NCBI GenBank assembly: GCA_949752795.1
Contig: OX457071.1
Location: 31,790,800 to 31,854,799, forward strand
Source of the DNA: Hyperoodon ampullatus
Taxonomy: Eukaryota; Chordata; Mammalia; Artiodactyla; Ziphiidae
Direction of reading: 5' to 3'
Length of the DNA stretch: 64,000 nt
In this document: positions 57,001 to 64,000 of the stretch, piece by piece
Numbering within the stretch: position 1 is the stretch's first letter
Layout of the letters: every line of letters starts with the position of its first letter
Made by a program: the position numbers and the translations under genes
The notes under the pieces: generated by a model
The model's database searches: none
What the model saw: only the letters and a program-made list of their open reading frames with translations
What the model was told of the DNA's origin: nothing

Positions 57001-60000
57001 TTAATGTGTTGTTGGATTCTGTTTGCTAGTATTTTGTTGAGGATTTTTGCATCTATGTTCATCAGTGATATTGGCCTGTAGTTTTCTTTCTTTGTGACAT
57101 CTTTGTCTGATTTTGGTATCAGGGTGATGGTGGCTTCGTAGAATGAGTTTGGGAGTGTTCCTCCCTCTGCTATATTTTGGAAGAGTTTGAGAAGGATAGG
57201 TGTTAGCTCTTCTCTAAATGTTTGATAGAACTTGCCTATGAAGCCATCTGGTCCTGGATTTTGTTTGTTGGAAGGTTTTTAATCACAGTCTCAATTTCAG
57301 TGCTTGTGATTGGTCTGTTTGTATTTTCTATTTCTTCCTGGTCAGTCTGGAAAGGTTGTGCTTTTTTAAGAATTTGTCCATTTCTTCTAGGTTGTCCACT
57401 TTATTGGCATATAGTTGCTTGTAGTAATCTCTCATGATCCTTTGTATTTCTGCAGTGTCAGTTGTTGCTTCTCCTTTTTCATTTCTAATTCTATTGATTT
57501 GAGTCTTCCTCCTTTTTTCTTGATGAGTCTGGCTAATGGTTTATCAATTTTGTTTATCTTCTCAAAGAACCAGCTTTTAGTTTTATTGATCTTTGCTACT
57601 GTTTCCTTCATTTCTTTTTCATTTATTTCTGATCTGATCTTTATGATTTCTTTCCTTCTGTTAACTTTGGGGTTTTTTTGTTCTTTTTCTCTAATTCCTT
57701 TAGGTGTAAGGTTAGGTTGTTTATTTGTGATTTTTCTTGTTTCTTGAGGTAGGAATGTATTGCTATAAACTTCCCTCTTGGAACTGCTTTTGCTGCATCC
57801 CGTAGGTTATGGGTTGTCGTGTTTTCATTGTCATGTTTTTCTAGGTATTTTTGATTTCCTCTTTGATTTCTTCAGTGATCTCTTGGTTATTTAGTAGCAT
57901 ATTGTTTAGCCTCCATGTGTTTGTAGTTTTGACAGATTTTTCCCTGTAATTGATATCTAGTCTCATAGTGTTGTTGTCGGAAAAGATACTTGATATGATT
58001 TTAATTTTCTTAAGTTTATCAAGTCTTGATTTGTGACCCAAGATATGATCTATCCTGGAGAATGATCCATGACCACTTGAGAAGAAAGTGTATTCTGTTG
58101 TTTTTGGATGGAATGTCCTACAAATGTCAATTAAGTCCATCTTGTTTAATGTATCATTTAAAGCTTGTGTTTCCTTATTTATTTTCATTTTGGATGATCT
58201 GTCCACTGGTGAAAGTGAGGTGTTAAAGTCCCCTACTATGGTTGTTTTACTGTCGATTTCCTCTTTTATGGCTGTTAGCATTTGCCTCATGTATTGAGGT
58301 GCTCCTATGTTGTCACCTGGTATTTTTTAATATATCAGTTGCATTGGAACACATTTGTGTTTTCAAAACAAACATTATAGGAGAACTGACTGAACTTAGC
58401 AAGGGCATCTAACCCTGATTTGGGATATCAAGGCTTCCTGATAGAAGTAATGTCTAAGCTGAGCTAGGAGGGATGTTAACAAAGCAAATTGCTTTGAGAC
58501 AGAGACATATTAGCTACATTATGTAAGGGAGTTAACCATGTATTAACATCAACTAGGGGAAGAGCATTTCATGCAGAAGGAACAGTAAGTTCAAAGGCTC
58601 TGAGGTTAGAATAAGTTGGCAAGATCAAGAAATAGCTAAAAGTGTGGCTGGGATGGAGTGAGCAAGGGAGAAAATGTTAGGGATGAAGTCAGAAACATAG
58701 GTAGAGACCAGATCATTCAGGGTGTAGTGAGTCATGGGAAAAAAAAACTGGATTTTAGCCCATGAGTGCTAGACAGCTGTTGAGCAGAATAGCAATATCC
58801 ATTTGGCTGCTCTAAGGAGAATAGATTAGAAGCAAGGTCCTCCAGTTAGGAGGATATTTTAGTACCCCTAGGAGACAAGACCAAAAATTTGATCATGGTA
58901 GCAGCAGTTAAGGTGGTGAGAAGTAGATCAGATATTGGTTATATTTTGTTGATACGAATATTTTGTTGATTTTAGGACTTGGTGATAGGTTGGGGCTATG
59001 AGGAAATAATTAGTTAATCAGTTAATCAATGTATTTCAATAGACCATATCATTAATTAATTTATTTAATGGATCATAGTATTTAATAGGTCCCTATTTTT
59101 TTAAAATAGGTTATATTACTTTATATGATGGTGAGGATGTTATAGTAGAGAGGGGGGAAATTTGATTCCAGAGAAAAGGTAATTATAGGACAGAGTTCTT
59201 GAATAGAGGAGAGGAGATGCTCACATAGGTGAGCAGATTCAGTGGTAGGGAGGTGTAGTAGGTCTCGAGTGACTGCTGCTGATTCTCAGTGTGGAGATGG
59301 AGGTCCTTCATTTGAGAGTGAGGAAGGGAGACAAGGAACTTGGAGAGTTAAGCAGAAAAAAAGAAGGTATAAAGTGATCTCAGAAGGTAGGGAATTTAGG
59401 AAATGAAGAAAACTGAAGGAGCCAAGCAATCAGGATTTTGGATGTTGAGGTCTTTGAGAATCCTGGAAGGTATTGTGGTGGATGTACAGTAGATGCCAGC
59501 CTACCTCTATCTAACAGCCTTAGCTGTTTAAAATAATCCAAATAAAAATAGCTTTTCTTGTGCTTTCAGGAACCACAGTCTTTTCATGCAGTTGAGGTTT
59601 TCCATTATCCTTTACATACCTACCTGCTCACTTGATCACCTAACTACACACCTTCATTCCAGGAGGCCTGGGTAGGGGTAGGGGGGTACACAGAGTTTCT
59701 TAGTGTTCTGCATCTGTAGCTGACACCTAAATATAATGAAATGGAAATGTTTGTGTATTTCTAAGAATAGAAAGCATTTTTTTCTTGCTGTGCTATGTTC
59801 GTTCAAATTCATACAGTGGTATATACCATAATGTGGATGGTTGTTTTAAAAACTACCTGATGGTGTTAATAGTTGTATATGGTGCATACAAAAGGCTCAC
59901 TACTAACTATATCTCTTGGTTTGTTTATTTCACAGAATGAAATAGAAAGTGGAAAAATAATATTTTTAGAGCATCTTCCATTAAGTAAGCTACAACAAGG

Positions 60001-63000
60001 CATAAAATCTGGTACATACCTTCAAGGGACATTTAGAGCCAGCAGGGAAAATTACTTAGAAGCTACAGTGTGGGTTCATGGTGACACTGAAGACAATAAA
60101 GAGGCAAGTGTGTGCATAAATTCCTTTTATACTAAAATGTTTTCTGTTCTTTTTTTTCCACAAGTGTTTAACATTTTTGTACAAGAAGTTAAATTTGCTT
60201 TATCCTCCCAATTTATCAGCTTGAAGAAAATTATGTGAAAGGTCATAGATACTAGTAGAATTAATCACTTTTTCAGAAAACTGCTTATTGAGGAAAAGAA
60301 CTATTAACCCACTTTTAAGAGAATAAAAATCTAATCAATAAAAACCCCACTAAAGGGGCTTCCCTGGTGGCGCAGTGGTTGAGAGTCTGCCTGCCAATGC
60401 AGGGGACACGGGTTCATGCCCCGGTCCAGCAGGATCCCACATGCTGCGGAGCGGCTGGGCCCATGAGCCATGGCTGCTGAGCCTGCGCGTCCGGAGCCTG
60501 TGCTCCACAACGGGAGAGGCCACAACAGTGAGAGGCCCGCGTACCGAAAAAAAAACAACAAAGCACCCCACTATGGTACCTCTATTTTCTGTATTATGAT
60601 CTACTGTGGGAAATACTGTTTACATAATGTATAATTGCTCTGGAGAGCTTCACACACTTTAAAGCAAATAGCAGTTGTTTTGGGGTGCTCACTATTGGGC
60701 AGGTACTCGTCTCATTGCTTTGAACGCTGCATTTCATTTATTTTCAACTCTGCCTGTAAGAGTAGGTACTCTCTTTTTTGTTTTACCAATCAGGACCCTG
60801 AGATTTAGAGAGATTAAGAAATTGTGGTACTAATGTAAGAGTTATGGTAGAGCCATGAACACAACCCATATTTTCTGACCATGTTTTTTCTATTTGCTAT
60901 TGAGAAATTAAGAAGGCAGAGTAAAGGGCCCCACTATAAAGGAAGAAAATGTATAAAGGAGGGGAAATAGAAACAGAGAGACATCAGAATATATCTAAAC
61001 TTCTGTAGGCAACCTTCCCATTATTATATTGCCTTTGAAAATATCTGGGCACGTGTCATTTGCTGTTTCACACAGATAATCTTACAAGGACTTAAAAATT
61101 TAAACCGAGCTATTCATGAAGATATTGTGGCTGTGGAGCTTCTTCCGAAGAATCAGTGGGTAGCACCATCTTCTGTGGTTTTACTTGACGAAGGTCAAAA
61201 TGAAGATGATATGGAGAAAGAAGAGGAGAGAGAACGCACTGTATGAAACCAAGAAAGTTTTATTTTTTTGTCTGTGTAGCTTTGAATAAGTTGTTAATGT
61301 ATTGTCTTTGGAAAAAATTAAACAAGTTTCATTGCTTTCAGATTTATTTTATTAATATTTATTTTATTTGCTATTTATAATGAATAAAATTATAGTTCTG
61401 TCAGTTTAATAATATATGTCAAACACATAGTTGATTTCTTTTCCTCTAAGTAGTCTGCTTTTAAATTAACGTCTTATTTTGCTCAAATAAAACAAAGGTT
61501 TAAATACAAAAAGACTTGAGTATGAAACTTGAATTCTGACATTCAGGTGTACGATCTGGCTGAATTAGTGAGGTTTAAGTAAATACAAATTTTAAGTTTT
61601 CTGAAATGCGTTTATGTAATGTTAAAGTTCCTTCAGCATAAGAGATGTACATCTGGGCCCTTACAAATGGGTCTGTTTAATAATTCCTTCTCTATTACCA
61701 TACTTATTATGAAGAGAGTGCTTTCAGTTGTTTCTTATGACCTAAAGTCTAACTGATAGGACCTATTTATTTTCCCATTTTAGAATTACAAGAATAATAC
61801 AAGTAGTTGGAATTCACACAACATTAGTAGTAGTTCTCTTTATGTGAATTATATTCACTACTCTGGAGTCTTACTATAACATTATCTTTGCAGAGTCCAG
61901 GCCATAGGAGAGTGTTAGAGGTGAAATACCATAAGGTTCTTCTGCTATTTCCAATAAGAACTGTTATTTGTTTGGATTTATATTTTGGATAAGGACGAAC
62001 CTTTAAAGATACATCTTTTTTTAATGAATTAATGAACGCCACTCAGCTAATTATTGAAAACAAGTACTAAAATCCTAGTCTTTTAATTACCAGACCTGTG
62101 CGTGTGTGTGTGTTTATGCACGCACATGTGTGCAAGTCAGTAAATCTTCATATTAAAACTGCAGAGTCCAGTTCTGACATATTTATTCAGTTACTTTTAT
62201 TTTTTTGATTCTCTTTTTTTTGTAGTGCTTTATTATGGAACTGTTTCTATAGTTTTGTTTGGCATGCTCTTGCCTAGAATTTTGAAGCATCAAAATTCCA
62301 TAGTTTTATGTCCTAATTTACTGCCTGAGAAGGTATCTGTATTCTAATTTTGAAGGGAAATTGTCTCATTATCCTTACAGGAAAGATAACTGAAGATTTT
62401 TACTTTTATTTTTACATCTCAGCTTAAGACTGCTGTAAGTGAAAAAATGTTAAAGCCTACAGGTAGAGTTGTTGGAATAATAAGAAGGAACTGGAGACCA
62501 TATTGTGGCATGCTTTCCAAGTCTGATATTAAAGAGGTGAGTAAAGAGCATGTTGCTAAGTAATAAAAAATGAAATACATTGAATAGAACTTACAGCCCT
62601 CACCTTGCCCGCATAACCAGCCTTTTTTGTATGTGTAAAATCTTTTTTTCCTAATTTTCTCTAGTCAAGAAGACATCTCTTTACTCCTGCTGATAAGAGA
62701 ATCCCTAGAATTCGGATAGAAACCAGACAGGCCTCTACATTAGAAGGGCAGAGAATTATTGTTGCTATTGATGGTTGGCCCAGAAATTCCAGATATCCAA
62801 ATGTAAGCTTGAATTAATCATTTTATTTTAGAATATTTAATTAAAACTTTGGGAATAAAGTTGCTTCTTTTACTGAAAATAGAATCTGCTTTTGTATAAA
62901 ATACATACTGAGATCTGGAAGTATTTCACAGTTACCTGATAAGTGTATGTCCAATTTGAAAATTAATTTTAAGAAATTCCAATGTAAATCATTTGGTGAC

Positions 63001-64000
63001 TTTTACTCAAACTTCCTAACAAATAACTTTTGGTGACAGCAACTACAAAAACAGCATTTGAGACCTAAGTAGATTGTAAATAAACAAATTTGGAAGGTAG
63101 GATATTTGAAGCACATTTTAAACCTGAAAAATAATAATAAACAGACACCTTGTTATATGAGAACTGGGCCCTTGGGAAGTCTCCCCCATAAATCACTTGA
63201 GAAGTCTTTTGTCATTTTTAGGTTTAATTTACCTAGTTGTCATTTTTAAGAAGTGTGGAGAACATTTAGAAATACTAAAGTGATATGTAAATGTTCAGGG
63301 ATTTAATGTGATAGTAAAATATAAATTGCTAAACAGAAAGCTGTAAAATACACCTTTCTAATAATATCTTTTGGTTTTAGGGGCACTTTGTAAAAAATTT
63401 AGGTGAAGTCGGAGACAAAGAGACTGAAACAGAAGTTTTGTTACTTGAGCATGATGTTCCCCATCAGCCTTTCTCACAGGCTGTTCTTAGCTTTCTTCCA
63501 AAGATGCCCTGGAGCATCACTGAGAAGGTATGTTGAAAAGAATTCTTAGTGAATCACTGTATCTGAGCTACTAATTTTGTTTGATTTCTGCATGTGTTTT
63601 TTAAAAATATGTAGAAACTGTAGTCCCCTCCTCCCCTGCATTTAGTTTGGTAGAACTCTTAGGTATCACGGAAATCATTTGCTTTACTGAAAGACAGACT
63701 TTTCTAGGGGACAGACATTAGCTTATGTCAAATTTTCCTAAGATGAGGAGTTCACAAGTTATAAATCATGATGTGCAGTTATAATTAAGAAATAAAGCTG
63801 TTTTTTTTAATTTATAGATATTGTTGATTGCATAAGAGCTTGTGTTACATCTGTACCACCAAAATAGTTTTTTATTTCTTAATAATGTGGCATCTTCTAG
63901 GACATGAAAAACAGAGAAGACCTGAGACATCTGTGTGTCTGTAGTGTGGACCCCCCAGGATGTACTGATATAGACGATGCTCTCCATTGTAGAGAACTTG
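47821..64000 (+). CDS. DIS3: DIS3 exosome ribonuclease, residues 1-495, exons 1-10, 3' part outside the window
   Basis: The spliced frame is join(47821..48048, 48639..48796, 51372..51565, 51956..52029, 59936..60103, 61076..61240, 62423..62536, 62665..62802, 63381..63527, 63901..64000): 1486 nt, 495 residues plus one base, of a protein of 958 residues in human. DIS3 is the main catalytic subunit of the nuclear RNA exosome, with 3'-5' hydrolytic exonuclease activity in the RNB domain and endonuclease activity in the PIN domain. Visible order: CR3 cysteine motif (about 31-42), PIN domain (about 64-180, with D69, E97, D146, D177), linker, cold-shock domains (roughly 220-450), and the start of RNB with D479, D485, D487, D488. 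No stops or frameshifts occur. Numbering equals human, so no coding indel is present. Confidence 0.96.
48639..48796 (+). CDS. DIS3: DIS3 exon 2 (residues 77-129)
   Basis: The exon is 158 nt, with acceptor TTTAAAAG and donor CATAG|GTAGGG. It encodes [20 protein letters not shown], then [20 protein letters not shown], then [13 protein letters not shown]97, a PIN catalytic acid, is present. The polypyrimidine tract is broken by TTAATTAATTAATT and TTTA repeats. Confidence 0.96.
49285..49492 (-). mobile_element. CHR SINE (short form)
   Basis: The perfect duplication AAGAAATAGAATTCTTT is at 49268-49284 and 49493-49509, so it is a young insertion. It lies in DIS3 intron 2. Confidence 0.95.
49618..49934 (-). 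mobile_element. CHR SINE (long form)
   Basis: It reads TTTATTTTTGGCTGCATTGG to CCACCAGGGACATCC. The flanks CCTAGCTTT and CCTAGTTTA suggest a short diverged duplication. Confidence 0.9.
49955..50190. mobile_element. hAT-Charlie-like element
   Basis: The left end CAGAGTTTCTCAATGTTGGC and the right end TCACTCCCTGGTTGAGAACT, with CTCCAGACATTGTGAAATGT inside, match a common MER-type repeat. Confidence 0.7.
51372..51565 (+). CDS. DIS3: DIS3 exon 3 (residues 129-194)
   Basis: The exon is 194 nt, with acceptor ACATTTAG and donor CACTT|GTGAGT. It encodes [20 protein letters not shown], then [20 protein letters not shown], then [21 protein letters not shown]146 (in NDRNDRAI) and D177 (in FITNDR) complete the four PIN acids. 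The exon ends within the Cys codon of IPAFTC. Confidence 0.96.
51956..52029 (+). CDS. DIS3: DIS3 exon 4 (residues 194-218)
   Basis: The exon is 74 nt, with acceptor TTTTTCAG and donor GAAGGG|GTATGT. It completes Cys194 and encodes [20 protein letters not shown] and SEEG. It closes the PIN domain and starts the linker to the first cold-shock domain. A 7.9-kb intron follows. Confidence 0.95.
52240..52935. repeat. L2-like 3' end (52240-52335) and MIR-like piece (52780-52935)
   Basis: AGTAGGGCCTGGCACAAGGT (L2) and TAGGGTTGAATGCGGTGATA with TCTCAGTGCCTGGCAAACAG (MIR). The sequence between resembles an old unnamed repeat. Confidence 0.45.
53104..53300. mobile_element. hAT-Charlie-like element
   Basis: AAGTAGCCACTAGTTGCATG, GCAACCAGGAGCCACTTGTG and TTTTGGATAGCACTGGTC resemble the family also seen at 19038, in the other orientation. 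Confidence 0.5.
53616..53636 (+). repeat. GT-rich simple repeat
   Basis: Interrupted GT units (GTGTGTGTGTGCACGTGTGT). Confidence 0.8.
53740..54035 (-). mobile_element. CHR SINE (long form)
   Basis: It reads TTTATTTTTGCTGTGTTGGG to GCCACCAGGGAAGCCC. Its right end touches the target-site duplication of the adjacent L1. Confidence 0.9.
54668..54880 (-). mobile_element. CHR SINE nested in L1
   Basis: The duplication CATGACTCT is at 54659-54667 and 54881-54889. L1 sequence continues across it (CATGACTCTTTTTGAATTAT), so the SINE is younger than the L1. Confidence 0.95.
55709..55916 (+). mobile_element. CHR SINE nested in L1
   Basis: The perfect 17-bp duplication AAAAATAAGGTGACCAC is at 55692-55708 and 55917-55933. 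Orientation is opposite to the L1. Confidence 0.95.
58440..59330. repeat. Old interspersed repeat, unnamed
   Basis: GGAAGAGCATTTCATGCAGA, AGTTCAAAGGCTCTGAGGTT and GACCAGATCATTCAGGGTGT match a remembered dispersed mammalian repeat whose family I cannot place. Confidence 0.4.
59936..60103 (+). CDS. DIS3: DIS3 exon 5 (residues 219-274)
   Basis: The exon is 168 nt, with acceptor TTTCACAG. It encodes [20 protein letters not shown], then [20 protein letters not shown], then [16 protein letters not shown], part of the first cold-shock domain. The exon must end at GAG with the intron starting GCAAGT. The nearest GT, four bases further on, would break the frame to exon 6. This is therefore a GC-AG intron. 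Confidence 0.93.
60353..60565 (+). mobile_element. CHR SINE (short form)
   Basis: A full copy with an A tail in DIS3 intron 5. The duplication CCCCACTA is at 60345-60352 and 60566-60573. Confidence 0.94.
60690..60870. repeat. MIR-like SINE
   Basis: CCAATCAGGACCCTGAGATT and GGGCAGGTACTCGTCTCATT fit MIR. Confidence 0.5.
61076..61240 (+). CDS. DIS3: DIS3 exon 6 (residues 275-329)
   Basis: The exon is 165 nt, with acceptor TCACACAG. It encodes [20 protein letters not shown], then [20 protein letters not shown], then an acidic tail [15 protein letters not shown]. The donor is CGCACT|GTATGA, a poor match to consensus. The frame to exon 7 is exact. The last codon is ACT, where I recall ATG (Met) in human. 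Confidence 0.93.
62099..62136 (+). repeat. GT-rich simple repeat
   Basis: Interrupted TG/CA units with CACGCACATG inside, in DIS3 intron 6. Confidence 0.8.
62423..62536 (+). CDS. DIS3: DIS3 exon 7 (residues 330-367)
   Basis: The exon is 114 nt, with acceptor CATCTCAG and donor AAAGAG|GTGAGT. It encodes [20 protein letters not shown] and [18 protein letters not shown], entering the second cold-shock domain. It is nearly identical to human DIS3. Confidence 0.96.
62665..62802 (+). CDS. DIS3: DIS3 exon 8 (residues 368-413)
   Basis: The exon is 138 nt, with acceptor TTCTCTAG and donor CCAAAT|GTAAGC. It encodes [20 protein letters not shown], then [20 protein letters not shown], then NSRYPN. It lies in the second cold-shock region. 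The intron before it is only 128 bp. Confidence 0.96.
63381..63527 (+). CDS. DIS3: DIS3 exon 9 (residues 414-462)
   Basis: The exon is 147 nt, with acceptor GGTTTTAG and donor GAGAAG|GTATGT. It encodes [20 protein letters not shown], then [20 protein letters not shown], then KMPWSITEK. It connects the cold-shock region to the RNB domain. Confidence 0.96.
63901..64000 (+). CDS. DIS3: DIS3 exon 10, partial (residues 463-495)
   Basis: The acceptor is ATCTTCTAG. The visible 100 nt encode [20 protein letters not shown] followed by [13 protein letters not shown]. This is the RNB active-site segment: D479, D485, D487 and D488 (human numbering, which applies without offset) bind the two metal ions used for 3'-5' exonucleolysis. 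The window ends inside the exon. Confidence 0.95.

Larger units (their letters stand above)
54049..58315 (-). mobile_element. 5'-truncated L1 (about 3.8 kb without its nested SINEs), antisense in DIS3 intron 4
   Basis: The element runs from a T-rich 3' end (TTTATTGAAGTATAATTGCT) to 58315 within the endonuclease domain of ORF2. ORF2 pieces are visible on the minus strand. One is the endonuclease part with VGDFNTSLS and [10 protein letters not shown] (57841-58290); the other is a 209-residue reverse-transcriptase segment (57062-56433) with [15 protein letters not shown] and the catalytic FADDMILH motif. Frames are broken between and after these pieces, so it cannot move by itself. The 13-bp duplication CCTGGTATTTTTT is at 54036-54048 and 58316-58328. 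Confidence 0.93.
52030..59935. other. DIS3 intron 4 (7.9 kb)
   Basis: More than half is an antisense L1 with two nested SINEs (54049-58315). Before it are L2/MIR pieces (52240-52335, 52780-52935), a hAT-like element (53104-53300), a GT run (53616-53636) and a SINE (53740-54035). After it, about 58440-59330 resembles an old interspersed repeat that I cannot name. Confidence 0.65.
60104..62422. other. DIS3 introns 5 and 6 (around exon 6)
   Basis: Intron 5 starts GC and holds a CHR SINE (60353-60565) and a MIR-like piece (60690-60870). Intron 6 (61241-62422) is AT-rich with a GT-rich run (62099-62136) and nothing else recognised. Confidence 0.65.

Noticed and set aside
56433..57062. 209-residue reverse-transcriptase reading frame as a possible functional retroelement, retron or novel RT system
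   Set aside because: It is a piece of L1 ORF2 in a 5'-truncated element with broken frames and two SINE insertions. It is ordinary L1 decay.
57415..57747. Plus-strand hydrophobic frame resembling a membrane protein
   Set aside because: It is the antisense of A-rich L1 ORF2; T-rich antisense strands give hydrophobic frames. Not a gene.
60104..60238. DIS3 exon 5 extending past 60103 to the frame's stop
   Set aside because: The extension is intron read-through. Exon 6 joins in frame only from 60103, and the extended residues have no DIS3 similarity.

Overview
This window is mammalian nuclear DNA, almost certainly from a cetacean. About 25 tRNA-derived CHR-type SINEs are present; their 5' ends read GGGCTTCCCTGGTGGCGCAG or close variants, and most have clean target-site duplications. 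CHR SINEs belong to whales, hippos and ruminants, and the many young copies of the short subfamily point to a toothed whale. That last step is inference. Nothing bacterial, viral-coding or plasmid-like is present.

Two protein-coding genes lie head to head around a CpG-rich promoter at about 47.25-47.82 kb. To the left, on the minus strand, is PIBF1 (CEP90, a centriolar-satellite and cilium protein). Coding exons 2-9 (residues 1 to about 408) lie at 46102-45851, 38610-38510, 35891-35693, 33022-32903, 8428-8295, 3286-3178, 2906-2725 and 1618-1493; the rest of the gene runs off the left edge. To the right, on the plus strand, is DIS3 (catalytic ribonuclease of the RNA exosome). Exons 1-10 (residues 1-495) lie at 47821-48048, 48639-48796, 51372-51565, 51956-52029, 59936-60103, 61076-61240, 62423-62536, 62665-62802, 63381-63527 and 63901 to the window end. 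All splice phases join without a frameshift. The four PIN-domain acidic residues and the four RNB-domain aspartates of DIS3 are intact, and residue numbering matches human DIS3 throughout. The PIBF1-DIS3 neighbourhood is that of human 13q22.

The introns are mostly interspersed repeats: young CHR SINEs, old L1 relics, one larger 5'-truncated L1 in DIS3 intron 4 (54049-58315, antisense, with two nested SINEs), tiny L1 3' ends with target-site duplications, L2 and MIR fragments, several hAT-type DNA transposons, two probable solo LTRs, a 6 x 19-bp minisatellite and simple repeats. Many open reading frames of 60-150 codons are only reading frames through SINEs or L1s.

I found no previously undescribed system. 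The observations most worth checking are a GC-AG intron in DIS3, the shared promoter with a ZNF143/THAP11-like element, stacks of SINEs inserted repeatedly at one target site, the 19-bp minisatellite, and repeats close to PIBF1 splice sites. Repeat calls rest on remembered consensus sequences; their edges are approximate unless a target-site duplication is given.
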